64,000 bases of DNA from Haloarcula marina (GCF_024218775.1 NZ_CP100404.1:2852001-2916000), one strand, 5' to 3'; numbered from the stretch's first letter, positions 9,948 to 18,358 are shown. Notes: generated by a model not told the origin, from the sequence alone. Made by a program: numbers and translations.

Positions 9948-10498
9948 GTCGCGCCGACCGTAGCTGGCAGGCAAGCGACGACCTGCCCGGTATGCTGGGC
10001 GGGCCGTCGACGCTCTCCATGCCCGCCGACTGGACGCTGTCGACGGCGTGGCAACGCGCACAGCAGGAGGACGACGAGGGCGGCGCTGTGAACGACGCCG
10101 AGCGCATCGTCAGCCTGTCCGACGGCGACGACTACCACCGCGTTCTGTGGGCACTCACAGGCCGCACACTCGCCGCCGAGTGCGACTGCGCGGGCTACAA
10201 GTTCCACAGCGGATGGTGCGCTCACGTCGCCTCTCTGTGGTGGCAGTGGGTCCGTGGCGGCATCGTCGTGACCCATCTCGACACGGGGCGTCAGTACCCA
10301 GCGCCACCAGCATGGCTCCGCCTCGACGACGACCCGACCGCTTACGACCACCTTACTCCTGCCGAACTCGACGCCTTCCTCACCTGCGACCTCGGGAGCC
10401 TCGGCGTTCGGGAGTACGCACGGCTGTCCGGTCGGTCGCCCGGCACTATCGGGAACCTGCTGGCCGACGCCCGAGAGAAGACGGAGGGCCGCCGATGA
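9944..10498 (+). CDS. SWIM zinc-finger protein with C-terminal HTH
   Basis: The SWIM motif is complete: C80-x-C82-x9-C92-x-H94. SWIM domains bind DNA or protein partners. Residues 148-178 form a helix-turn-helix-like segment (GVREYARLSGRSPGTIGNLL) nearly the same as one in the small HTH protein at 26298-26507. SWIM proteins are common in haloarchaea and their viruses, usually without a known role. Position at the virus left end suggests an early regulatory or recombination-accessory job; that is inference. Confidence 0.65.
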   Translation: MSRADRSWQASDDLPGMLGGPSTLSMPADWTLSTAWQRAQQEDDEGGAVNDAERIVSLSDGDDYHRVLWALTGRTLAAECDCAGYKFHSGWCAHVASLWWQWVRGGIVVTHLDTGRQYPAPPAWLRLDDDPTAYDHLTPAELDAFLTCDLGSLGVREYARLSGRSPGTIGNLLADAREKTEGRR

Positions 10499-10638
10499 CG
10501 CGCACACACGCACCCGCCCTAGCGCGAGACCTTCCGGCGACCCCCCCGCCCCCCTGTCCTACAAGTACTATTCCCGTCGGCTGTCAGCGCGCCGTATGGG
10601 GATTTCGCCACGTCTTACGAGGAGGTGTCTAGTCAGAC

Positions 10639-11094
10639 ATGACCGGCGGGAACCAACTGCACGAGGAGAGCGGGAACGACAAAATCACGTTCCGGCTCCC
10701 TACGCACCTGAAAGAGCAGTTCAAGGAGCAGGTCGACAACATGAGTGCCGACCTCGAAAAGTACGTCCGCCAGCAGGTCAACCAGCCGAGTGAAGACGGC
10801 GGACTCGAACCCTACGCTGACCCCGACAACCGCGACCTCGCTGTTGCGTACCGGACGCTGTGCAAGAAGCGAACCAAGAGCGGTATCGTGCGGGGCGAAA
10901 CGGCCAAGCGAGCGCTGGCACAGGCCGTCGACAACATCGACCAGACCGACGCTCACCGCCTTCTCCGTCGGTTGGAGAAGCGCGGATACGTCCACCTCCA
11001 GAACGGGATTCCGCCGAGCGACTATATGGCCGTCCACGTCCGCCCGTACTCCCGGCACGACCCCGCGAAGGGAGGTGTGAGGGCAGATGCGTGA
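10639..11094 (+). CDS. Ribbon-helix-helix / winged-helix DNA-binding protein
   Basis: Residues 14-48 (DKITFRLPTHLKEQFKEQV and following) fit a ribbon-helix-helix fold: a short strand then two helices. Residues ~95-128 (TDAHRLLRRLEKRGYVHL) look like a recognition helix and wing. Together they suggest a two-domain transcription factor of 151 residues. A 140-base gap precedes it, so it may have its own promoter. The next gene overlaps its 3' end by eight bases. Confidence 0.5.
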   Translation: MTGGNQLHEESGNDKITFRLPTHLKEQFKEQVDNMSADLEKYVRQQVNQPSEDGGLEPYADPDNRDLAVAYRTLCKKRTKSGIVRGETAKRALAQAVDNIDQTDAHRLLRRLEKRGYVHLQNGIPPSDYMAVHVRPYSRHDPAKGGVRADA

Positions 11095-11278
11095 GCAGTC
11101 TGCGAGCGGAACGTACCGGGTGACGCTTGACAACCCTGCCTCGAACTCCCGGACGCACATCCAAGTCAAAGCAGAAGACCGACGCGACGCACGCCGTCGT
11201 GCGAAGCGTGACTATCCGCGGCACGTCGTTCAGAGTTGCACGGTAGTTGCGGACACTCACCAGCAAAGAGATACGTAG
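11087..11278 (+). CDS. 63-residue basic protein
   Basis: A short protein with a basic middle (residues ~25-45, rich in Arg, Lys and His) and predicted strands at each end. It overlaps the upstream DNA-binding gene by eight bases and ends just before the AT-rich promoter of the structural operon. No family recognised; nucleic-acid binding is possible from the charge. Confidence 0.45.
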   Translation: MREQSASGTYRVTLDNPASNSRTHIQVKAEDRRDARRRAKRDYPRHVVQSCTVVADTHQQRDT

Positions 11279-11308
11279 TCAGTCGGCTACTGCATTCTTT
11301 TTGCTTGC

Positions 11309-11320
11309 TTAATTATCAAT
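11309..11320 (+). promoter_or_regulatory. Operator-like motif before the structural operon
   Basis: TTAATTATCAAT, identical to the motif at the divergent regulator promoter (25549-25560). It lies in an AT-rich gap, 59 bases upstream of the GTG at 11379, beside T-rich sequence that could be the TATA element. Placement suggests repressor control of late genes. Confidence 0.45.
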
Positions 11321-11378
11321 TTATCAACAGGTTTTATTTCTAGTAAGTCCGTCCGTTCTCGCGGAGGACCTTACTGAA

Positions 11379-12740
11379 GTGACTGAGCGAATTGAGTATG
11401 GAAGTAAAGACGCCGCCGACGCGGCGCGAGAGAGACGAGAGGACTACCTGTGCCCGGTAGACGACGACCGGCGGCTGTTGACCGTCGCGTACGTCTCCGA
11501 CACGCCCGACGCCGTGTTAGAGGACGAGCGCCTGCGGGCCGAGGACGGCAAAGGCGAGCGGTCCAGCGGCCCCGGTCAGGTACCGCTATCTGACGCCGAG
11601 CGCGACCGTCTCGACTACTCGCAACCTCGCGCCAACGAGGGGCACGCCCGGTCGGTAAAGGGCATCGCGCAGGCCGAGGGCGTCGAGGACTGGACGAGCT
11701 ACTACGACGGCACGCTGACGGTGGACGAGCATCGAGAGGTGATGCAACGAGCTGGCCGGGAGTCCGGCGACCAACGGCGTACGGAGAGCGTCGAGGAGAA
11801 GGCGGGCCGGGCCGCCCGCCGAGCGCGAAAGGAAGGGTGCGACCACGCCGAAGGCGGGTGTGAGAACGGCGACCCCGAGGCGTGCGAGTTCCTTCAAAAC
11901 GTCTGCGGCTACTCCGAGGATGAGGTGGCACAGTTCCTCGACGACGACCGCGACGACGAGGGCGAGCAAACCGAGCTGGTGACGGTCGGCGGCGACGAGT
12001 ACCCCGAGATGGAGCTACGGCCCGAGGTAGCCGGGGCACTCCGCAAGAGCTGGACCGGCTACAAAGGCGCGATACGGGAGCTGGAGGCGGCCATCTCGCA
12101 GGTGAGAGAATCGACCATCAACGCCCGGCAAGCGTGGCGGGCCATCAACCGGATTCGGGAGGCGAACGGCCAAGACGAGATGCACCCCGACCGCCTGCAC
12201 ACGCTCCTCGACGCCGCCGACGCGATGCCCGGCAACATCCCGATAGTGAGGACGCTCGACCACTTCGCAGACTCCGACGAGTCCGACCCCGGCGCGGCCC
12301 CGGTCGACGCGGAGGACGGCCCGGAGAGCGCCCAGCAGTTCGCCGCCGAGCAACAGGGCACACTCTCGGTAGGGGTGGAGAGCGAGGAAGCCGCCGAAGA
12401 AAAACAGGTGACTCTCACCGGAGCAGACGACGCGGGCAACGAGACGGCCCCGACCGCGTGGAGACAGCAGGGCACGACGTGGAGCGGCGGCCCGCACTCC
12501 GTCTCTCTCGACAGTCCCAGCCGTGGCGTATGGGTCGTCAGGCTGACCGGCCCCGCCGGGCCGATGGAGATAGTCGAGACAGACGACGCGGCGACCGCCG
12601 AGGAGGTGGCGGAAGCCTTCACCGACCGACTCCAGCCCAACGAGGTGACGGGACACAACGCTGACAGAGAGTTGCAGGAGGCCGCCGCAGAAGCGAAGAA
12701 AGAGGCATACCCCGACAGCGGGGGACTACTCGATTACTGA
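11379..12740 (+). CDS. 453-residue acidic protein, first gene of the structural operon
   Basis: Starts at GTG 11379 with a GGAGG ribosome site about 13 bases upstream. No transmembrane segment. A four-cysteine patch lies at residues ~168-188 (EGCDHAEGGCENGDPEACEF and one more Cys), followed by acidic linkers and a small beta-rich C-terminal domain (~370-430). It sits where SH1-type viruses encode VP1 and other minor virion proteins, ahead of the ATPase, but I cannot show homology. Residues ~299-318 are encoded by a 57-base repeat shared with the gene at 13314. The stop overlaps the next ATG. Confidence 0.65.
   Translation: MTERIEYGSKDAADAARERREDYLCPVDDDRRLLTVAYVSDTPDAVLEDERLRAEDGKGERSSGPGQVPLSDAERDRLDYSQPRANEGHARSVKGIAQAEGVEDWTSYYDGTLTVDEHREVMQRAGRESGDQRRTESVEEKAGRAARRARKEGCDHAEGGCENGDPEACEFLQNVCGYSEDEVAQFLDDDRDDEGEQTELVTVGGDEYPEMELRPEVAGALRKSWTGYKGAIRELEAAISQVRESTINARQAWRAINRIREANGQDEMHPDRLHTLLDAADAMPGNIPIVRTLDHFADSDESDPGAAPVDAEDGPESAQQFAAEQQGTLSVGVESEEAAEEKQVTLTGADDAGNETAPTAWRQQGTTWSGGPHSVSLDSPSRGVWVVRLTGPAGPMEIVETDDAATAEEVAEAFTDRLQPNEVTGHNADRELQEAAAEAKKEAYPDSGGLLDY
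12274..12330 (+). repeat. 57-base perfect direct repeat, copy 1
   Basis: Identical to 13330-13386 in the same reading frame. It encodes an acidic linker (DESDPGAAPVDAEDGPES). Confidence 0.85.
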
Positions 12741-13321
12741 TGAAACAGCCATACTACTGCCCCGTAGAGGGGTGCGACCACACCGGGGGCGCGTCTCTCG
12801 CGTCCATCCGGTCCCACATCAACGCAAAGAGCGACCAACAGCACGACTGGGACGCCCTCAAAGCCGACGTGGAGGCACAGACAGAGGACGACGACCCGGA
12901 CGAGCAAGGCGACGACCAGCAAGAAGCAGACGGAGAGCAGGCCGAGGCGCCGGAATCCGACCCGGACGAGCAAGGCGACGACCAGCAGACGACCACCTCA
13001 GACATGGACCAAGCCGACGAGTACCAGCAACAGCAGGCGATACAGCAACAGGAGAGCGGCGAGAAGCAGACAGAGAGCGACCGAAGCAAGCAGAATCAGG
13101 CGAATCAAGGCGGCGGGCGAGGCGTCCCTATCGGCAAGGCGCTGGCCGCTGTCGGGTTGCTCGCTTTGCTCGCAATCATGGCGACCAGAGAGAGCGAGGA
13201 GACGAGCGAACCCGTCGAGATAGAGAGCGAGGTTGCCGACGGCGACGGCGACGGCGACCGCGACCGCGACGACCGCGACGACGCCGCCGACGCAGACGGA
13301 GGCGTGACGTGGGATGAGTGA
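12740..13321 (+). CDS. C2H2 zinc-finger, acidic linker and single-span membrane protein
   Basis: The N-terminus carries C7-x4-C12-x13-H26-x8-H35, a C2H2-like finger. An Asp/Gln-rich linker follows, with an internal repeat of DPDEQGDDQQ at about residues 53 and 74. One membrane span lies at ~129-149 and an Asp/Arg tail ends the protein. This layout would place the finger on one side of the internal virus membrane. It overlaps the genes on both sides. A virion protein that touches the genome at the membrane is one reading, not shown. Confidence 0.6.
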   Translation: MKQPYYCPVEGCDHTGGASLASIRSHINAKSDQQHDWDALKADVEAQTEDDDPDEQGDDQQEADGEQAEAPESDPDEQGDDQQTTTSDMDQADEYQQQQAIQQQESGEKQTESDRSKQNQANQGGGRGVPIGKALAAVGLLALLAIMATRESEETSEPVEIESEVADGDGDGDRDRDDRDDAADADGGVTWDE

Positions 13322-13907
13322 GGCCGATACCGACGAGTCCGACCCCGGCGCGGCCCCGGTCGACGCGGAGGACGGCCCGGAGAGCGAGTCCGTCGAGGAG
13401 GACGACCGCCCCGAAATCGAGGGCGAGGAGAAAGCCGACGTGGACCTCGATGCACTCGGTATCGACTCCGAGGAGATAGAGGCCGAGGCGGGCGCTCAGT
13501 CTGACGACCAAGCCGACGACGACGGCGACGAGGCGACCGACGACGGCGACGAGCAGGCCGACGAGATGCCCGACCCCCTCGAAGGCATCGAAGGCGAGTC
13601 GTGGGGGGACCAGTACGTGACGATGCTGGCACTCGTCCTCGGGGAAGTGGCCGAGCAGAGCGACGGCGAGACGGGCAAGACTGCCGAGGACATAGAGGAG
13701 CTGGCCCGCGCCCCGCCTGTCGAGCTGGACCAGCAGGTAGACGAGTGGCTGGCTCAGTCCGGCGTCGGTCAGGATATACCGCCGGGGCAGGCACTCGCCC
13801 TCGGAACTCTCGGCATCGCTCTGGTGGTCATCCTGACTGAAACGGACCTCGCAAAAGACGCAATGGACGCCCTCAGCGGCGAACTGACGGACGCACTCAA
13901 CTTCTGA
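13314..13907 (+). CDS. Acidic protein with C-terminal membrane span
   Basis: The first ~90 residues are almost all Asp, Glu, Ala and Gly, starting with the repeated linker shared with the 453-residue protein. A hydrophobic helix lies at ~158-176 followed by a short amphipathic tail. It overlaps the upstream gene by eight bases. Probably a virion membrane protein; no family recognised. Confidence 0.6.
   Translation: MSEADTDESDPGAAPVDAEDGPESESVEEDDRPEIEGEEKADVDLDALGIDSEEIEAEAGAQSDDQADDDGDEATDDGDEQADEMPDPLEGIEGESWGDQYVTMLALVLGEVAEQSDGETGKTAEDIEELARAPPVELDQQVDEWLAQSGVGQDIPPGQALALGTLGIALVVILTETDLAKDAMDALSGELTDALNF
13330..13386 (+). repeat. 57-base perfect direct repeat, copy 2
   Basis: Identical to 12274-12330, near the 5' end of the gene at 13314. 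Confidence 0.85.
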
Positions 13908-13909
13908 CG

Positions 13910-14488
13910 ATGATGGACAAACTCAAGCAGGCGCGAGAGGCAAAGGCCGAACTCACCAACCCCCACGAAAGCGACCGTATCCGCGCGCTCGCTGACGTGC
14001 TGGCCGAAATCCAGACGGAGCAACGGGCGGCAGTCATGGACCAGCGCGACACCCTCGGCGTCGAGGCCGCCGACGACGTGGACCGACTCGACAAAGAGGA
14101 GCGGGTAGCCGAGATTATCGACCTCGTGGACGGCTACGGCCCCGGCGGTCCGTCGCTGTCTGAGGTGTGGATTCGGCAATGCGGCCCCGAGGAGCTGGAC
14201 GGCGAGGAAGCCGCCCAACTCGCTCACTACGCCGAGATGACGCCCGAGGAGTGGGACGCACAGATAGAGCGATGGGCCGACACGTACCGGGCGAACGGGG
14301 CCGACTCGATGCACTCGGACCGTTCGCTGGCCGACGCCCACACCGTCAATACGTGGGGCATCTCACTCTCTCGCTTCGAGGCGGAGGTAGTCGAGTTCGA
14401 CCGCGCCACCGCCCTGACCGACATACTCGCCGGAGCGAGCGAGGCGACCGAGGCGGCCATCCGCGCCAACACGGAGGGCCTGCAATGA
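13910..14488 (+). CDS. 192-residue helical protein of unknown function
   Basis: A soluble, mostly helical acidic protein. Two adjacent ATG codons (13910 and 13913) are possible starts. It lies two bases after the upstream stop, and its own stop overlaps the next start. No motif recognised. Its place just before the packaging ATPase suggests a virion or packaging accessory role. Confidence 0.55.
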   Translation: MMDKLKQAREAKAELTNPHESDRIRALADVLAEIQTEQRAAVMDQRDTLGVEAADDVDRLDKEERVAEIIDLVDGYGPGGPSLSEVWIRQCGPEELDGEEAAQLAHYAEMTPEEWDAQIERWADTYRANGADSMHSDRSLADAHTVNTWGISLSRFEAEVVEFDRATALTDILAGASEATEAAIRANTEGLQ

Positions 14489-14739
14489 GGGCCACCCGAG
14501 GCGACGTGCTGGAGGCAATCGGCGTCGGCCTGCTGGTCGCCGGACTCGTCGCCGCCATCGAGATGCACGGGGCGTCGACGGCGACCGGCGACCGCGACGA
14601 CCGGCCAGACCACGCGATACTTCGGGAGGTGGACCTGACCGCGCTGGCCGAGGGAGACGCGCAGACGGTCGGCACGGCACAGGGCGAGACTATCCGGCTG
14701 ACGACCGCTGACGCCGCCGAGGAGGATACCGAGGCGTGA
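14485..14739 (+). CDS. 84-residue single-span membrane protein
   Basis: One membrane helix at residues ~11-27 and a soluble acidic C-terminal part. It is coupled to both neighbours: ATGA overlap upstream, GTGA overlap with the ATPase start downstream. Small membrane proteins beside the packaging ATPase are typical of internal-membrane viruses; a portal or membrane-vertex role is inference. Confidence 0.55.
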   Translation: MRATRGDVLEAIGVGLLVAGLVAAIEMHGASTATGDRDDRPDHAILREVDLTALAEGDAQTVGTAQGETIRLTTADAAEEDTEA

Positions 14740-15542
14740 GTAGTCTGCTACTGGCGGCACAGAGCGGCTGGGGCAAGTCGTTCCACGCTCAGGCGTGGAT
14801 GGAGACGAACGTAGCCGACGCCGATACGTACGCCGCCCTCACGGTGCTGGACTACTGCGGAGAGTACCGGGGACTCGTCAAAGCAGGATACGCCGCGCAT
14901 TGGATAGTTGGGCCGCGAGAACTGCACTTCTCCGTGGACGACTGGCGGGCAATCCTCGACGAAAATCCGATGCTCGTCTTGGAGCGTCACCACCAAGTGA
15001 CTACCGACGAGTGGCGGCAGGTCTGTACCAAGATTGCGGCGGCGTCGAGGACGCTCCGGCGCGATGAGCTGGTAGTTGTGGATGAGGCCCACTTCGTCGC
15101 ACCCCAGCAGGTCAAACTGCCCGAACCCATCAAGGAGATAGCGACGACCGGGAGAGGCGAGGGCACGTCATCCATGTGGGTGACTCAGCGACTCGCGGAG
15201 ATAGACCTGACCGTGAGTACGCAATGTCAGGAGCGGATTCTAGGCGGGTTCCGGGGCGGCGACCTCGGGGCCGTCGACGTGGAGTACCCCGACAACCTGC
15301 ACAACCCGGCGGCCAACGTCCCGGCGTCGACTCTGACCGACGAGCTGTTGCCGTCGGACCGCGAGACGCCGACCACGCTCCAGAAGCATACCGACGAGGA
15401 CGGCCACACCATCGGTAGCGAGTGGATATACAGCAACAACGACGGCGAAATCCGCCGTATCAACACTCAGCACGTCAACATGGAAAGCACGCACTACGGG
15501 AGTCAGGGCAACCACCTCCAAATGCCGGAGTACAGCGCATGA
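14736..15542 (+). CDS. Genome-packaging ATPase (A32/HerA-FtsK superfamily)
   Basis: Walker A lies at residues 7-15 (AAQSGWGKS) and Walker B at 111-118 (ELVVVDEA), followed by a Gln-Arg sensor pair (WVTQRL, ~148-153). At 268 residues it has the size of the packaging ATPases of SH1, SNJ1, PRD1 and STIV, which use ATP to drive DNA into preformed capsids. The start is GTG, coupled to the upstream membrane gene. Together with the twin small capsid genes downstream it is the strongest marker for this virus group. A general HerA-like ATPase is the alternative, less likely in this setting. Confidence 0.85.
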   Translation: MSSLLLAAQSGWGKSFHAQAWMETNVADADTYAALTVLDYCGEYRGLVKAGYAAHWIVGPRELHFSVDDWRAILDENPMLVLERHHQVTTDEWRQVCTKIAAASRTLRRDELVVVDEAHFVAPQQVKLPEPIKEIATTGRGEGTSSMWVTQRLAEIDLTVSTQCQERILGGFRGGDLGAVDVEYPDNLHNPAANVPASTLTDELLPSDRETPTTLQKHTDEDGHTIGSEWIYSNNDGEIRRINTQHVNMESTHYGSQGNHLQMPEYSA

Positions 15543-15679
15543 GGACACAAATAACACTCTACGGAGACGACGCCAAACGCTTCGAGCGGATACAGGAACG
15601 TATCGGCAAGGACCGTCCCGGTAGTACCCCGTGCAACGCCGAGGCGGTCCGGGCGCTGATGGACATGGCCGACCTCTGA
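15539..15679 (+). CDS. 46-residue ribbon-helix-helix-like protein
   Basis: Begins MRTQITLYGDDAKRFERIQE, a strand then helix pattern typical of small RHH proteins, and ends in a second helix. The start overlaps the ATPase stop in an ATGA. It may regulate late transcription between the packaging and capsid blocks. Confidence 0.5.
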   Translation: MRTQITLYGDDAKRFERIQERIGKDRPGSTPCNAEAVRALMDMADL

Positions 15680-15772
15680 CTGGCTCGGACAGTCCGGGCA
15701 AGCCACAGGTTGCTATCGTACTTCTTCAGTTCGTCGGTATTTGATGGGTAGAGGAGTCGTGCGTAGGGTTGC

Positions 15773-16036
15773 ATGGATTTTAGTAATGCAATGTCGACCC
15801 TCGCATCCGAGGAGTACGTCATGGACGTAGCCCTCGTGATGGGTGGATTCGCTGCACCGGCACTCGTCAAGCACGGCGTCGAGAACAAGATGGGCAAGGA
15901 CCTCCCCGACGAGGCTTACGGCCTGACCGTCGCGGCGGGCGGCGCTGTCTACGGCGGCGCGGGCCGCAAGGTCGCTATCGGCGGCGGCGTCCACACCCTC
16001 GAAGCACTCCGAACCCGCGTGATGGAGGGTAACTGA
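15773..16036 (+). CDS. VP12-like small virion membrane protein
   Basis: 87 residues with two hydrophobic stretches (~20-35 and ~55-75, the second rich in Gly and Ala). It directly precedes the two capsid genes, as VP12 does in SH1. Its stop overlaps the next start (TGATG). A 93-base gap upstream may hold a promoter. Assignment rests on position and size. Confidence 0.55.
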   Translation: MDFSNAMSTLASEEYVMDVALVMGGFAAPALVKHGVENKMGKDLPDEAYGLTVAAGGAVYGGAGRKVAIGGGVHTLEALRTRVMEGN

Positions 16037-16566
16037 TGGGACAAGACCTCTACGCGTCGAAGGGCAAGAGTGCGGAGGCGGTCACTCCGGTTCAAAACGC
16101 CCCGTCGAGTCCGGTCCCGACGCCCATCCTCGAAATCTCGCCGGAGCGCGGCCAGTTCCTCCGAATCCTGAACCAAATCGCACGCGGTGAGATGCAGGGC
16201 CTCCCCCTGTATCTCGACCTGCGCGACAGCAACGGCGACCCGCTCCCGGTCAACACCACGCTGTACCTCGTCATCGAACCCAACGGGCACACGGGCCAGC
16301 TGGTCGTCTCCGAGGTGGTCGAGTCCATCGACCAGTACGTGACGCTATCCATCACCGAGCAACGCAACGTCGACAACATCGACGCCTGCAAGCTCACTCT
16401 CCAGTTCCCCGAGTCGCACCCCTCGAAGGCCGGAGAACCCACCCCGTACGTCGACGTGCGCGACATCGACACGGCGTACCTGATGTGTGATTCGGCGGCA
16501 CAAATCGACTGGTCGGAGTCTCAGGCGTTCATCGACTCCGCCGCCGTGGAGCAACGGAGCCGGTAA
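16036..16566 (+). CDS. Small major capsid protein (VP7-like)
   Basis: 176 residues, beta-rich in prediction from its alternating pattern, with no membrane span. SH1 VP7 has about 185 residues and forms, with VP4, the vertical single jelly-roll capsomers of this virus group. The pairing with the next gene, three bases away, fits that arrangement. No sequence search was possible; the call depends on order, size and the adjacent ATPase. Confidence 0.7.
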   Translation: MGQDLYASKGKSAEAVTPVQNAPSSPVPTPILEISPERGQFLRILNQIARGEMQGLPLYLDLRDSNGDPLPVNTTLYLVIEPNGHTGQLVVSEVVESIDQYVTLSITEQRNVDNIDACKLTLQFPESHPSKAGEPTPYVDVRDIDTAYLMCDSAAQIDWSESQAFIDSAAVEQRSR

Positions 16567-16569
16567 CTC

Positions 16570-17304
16570 ATGGAGGCAGAGCTAGCCGAGCGACTGGAGC
16601 AGACGACCCGCCAGCCGGGGCACATCACCCCGGAGAAGATGGACACGTCGGTCAACTCGCAGGGCCAGCGGTCTGAAATCGGCACCTACCGAGTCGATAC
16701 GGCGCACTACATCCGACAGGGGCGCGACAACCCCTTCAAAGTCGCAATCCCGGCGTACGAGAAGTTCACCAGCGACGGGAGCGCGGGCGACTCCGAGACG
16801 TTCAGCCTCACGCACGACCTCGTGGACAGTCCGGTTACTCAGTCGGTCGTCGTGTGGCTCGACGGCACGTACTACGGCACCCCGGACGCCGTGGACTACG
16901 ACGCCGACACCATCGACGTGACGGACCCCAACACCAACAGCAACGTTCACGTCTACTACATCGCCGGAGACGCGGCCTCTCTGGAGCTTCGGAAGCGAGC
17001 GCCGGGCGAGTCGACCAAGCAGAGCCAGCGGTTGTACTCCGCTAACCTCGGTCTGGTCAACGCCGCACCCCAGCTGGAGCAACCCGAGTACCTGCGACTC
17101 ACCGACAGTCAGATGCACCCGTGGCTCGGCGCTGATATGGAGGTTATCGCGTACCTCGATGCACCGTACACGGTCCGATGGACCGACAACGACGGCGACG
17201 GCACCGAACCGACCAACGCCCTACTCAACGTCCCGGTCATGCGGGGGTCGAGTGAGGTGCGTGGCCTCACCGCCGCAATCAAGGCGGCGATGGGGCAGGC
17301 GTAG
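16570..17304 (+). CDS. Large major capsid protein (VP4-like)
   Basis: 244 residues, close to the ~232 of SH1 VP4. The central part (~75-140) alternates hydrophobic and polar residues as expected of a single jelly roll. The N-terminal ~60 residues are polar and could be an arm. It follows the VP7-like gene with a three-base gap. In SH1 and SNJ1 the two capsid proteins form hetero- and homo-capsomers with one or two turrets. Confidence 0.7.
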   Translation: MEAELAERLEQTTRQPGHITPEKMDTSVNSQGQRSEIGTYRVDTAHYIRQGRDNPFKVAIPAYEKFTSDGSAGDSETFSLTHDLVDSPVTQSVVVWLDGTYYGTPDAVDYDADTIDVTDPNTNSNVHVYYIAGDAASLELRKRAPGESTKQSQRLYSANLGLVNAAPQLEQPEYLRLTDSQMHPWLGADMEVIAYLDAPYTVRWTDNDGDGTEPTNALLNVPVMRGSSEVRGLTAAIKAAMGQA

Positions 17305-17314
17305 GAGTCTCACA

Positions 17315-17584
17315 ATGCCATTTTCGAGCGATTACACGCCGATATGGGAGAGCGACAGCACCCCCGGCGAGGACTTCGAGCAATCGGTCACTTTCGAGGC
17401 GACCGACGCCGACAGCGACGAGTCCGTACCGGGGAGCAACAGTCAGACGAACGGCCCGCTGACGGCGACCGTCGAGCGGTCCGGCTGGAGCCAAGACGAT
17501 GTGATGATGGCCGCCCAGCTCATCAACATCCTACTGTTCCTCGCACTCGTTTACGAGGCTTTCAGCGACGGTGATAGCCGATGA
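17315..17584 (+). CDS. VP13-like small membrane protein
   Basis: 89 residues with an acidic, Ser-rich N-terminal half and one C-terminal span (~64-82, QLINILLFLALVYEAF). It follows the VP4-like gene, the place VP13 takes in SH1. Its stop overlaps the next ATG. Probably anchors part of the shell to the internal membrane. Confidence 0.55.
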   Translation: MPFSSDYTPIWESDSTPGEDFEQSVTFEATDADSDESVPGSNSQTNGPLTATVERSGWSQDDVMMAAQLINILLFLALVYEAFSDGDSR

Positions 17585-18358
17585 GCGAACTCAACGGGAT
17601 GGAGCAATGGGTGGCTGAGAGGGATGATATGGTCATCGAGGACGACGGGAGCATCACCAACACCGAAACGGGAGTCAACACCGCCGACGACGACAGCGGC
17701 AACGCGCCCATCTACGACGACGATACGAGTAGCTGGGACGAGGCGGTGAACGGGTCGGACACGTCGACGGACTCCAGCTCCTCGGACAGCGACGGGTGTG
17801 AGCATCGGGGACGACTCCGACGGCGACGACAACCCCGTAGCGTCCAACGGCATCAGCCTCGACGCCCTCCGCAGTAGTCTCAGCAACAATCTGCGGTACG
17901 GCGGGGAACCGACCGACCGACAGATACAGGCCGCCGAGGAGTTCGGCGGAATCACCGTCAGCGGCCAGCGCATCGGCTACCCTGACGAGAGCGAGACGAC
18001 CACGGACGACTACGAGGGCGGGATGCCCTCGGACCACTACGGCGACGACCCGGACGCCAACAACGAGGACGGCCCCAACGTCCTCGATGGCGACGGGGAC
18101 GGTCAGGTTAACGTCCCCGGACCTGACGACAGCACGGATTCGGGAGGCGTCAACGACGCCGACCCGGACAACTCCGAGGGAGCCACACCGCCCAACGCGC
18201 CCCGTCAGCCTGACGACCGAGGCGACGGCGGCCACCAGCAGGGCATCCCGGCACAGCTCCGAGCGACCATCGAGCAGAACCCCGAGGCCGTCGGTATCGT
18301 AGTCGCGCTGGCCGGACTCATCGCCAGTCAGCGAGGAGGTGCCCATGCCGGAAACTGA
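17581..18358 (+). CDS. VP2-like acidic virion protein, with apparent frameshift
   Basis: Two overlapping open frames read as one protein. The first (from ATG 17581) runs acidic and Ser-rich to SDSDG and then turns Arg-rich; the second (open from GTG 17798) continues with GDDSDGDDN in the same style. Removing one base from GGGT at 17794-17797 joins them. The combined ~258 residues are low-complexity Asp/Gly/Asn/Pro with a C-terminal span (~EAVGIVVALAGLIA). This resembles the repetitive VP2 of SH1-type viruses in place and character. Two separate overlapping genes remain possible. Confidence 0.55.

Noticed and set aside
10495-10632. 45-codon frame after the SWIM gene
   Set aside because: Coupled start, but the product is low-complexity Pro/Arg with a C-run; more likely a leader or promoter gap for the gene at 10639.
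12880-13090. Repeated GACGAGCAAGGCGACGACCA units as a CRISPR or minisatellite
   Set aside because: Only two in-frame units that encode DPDEQGDDQQ; no spacers of constant length.
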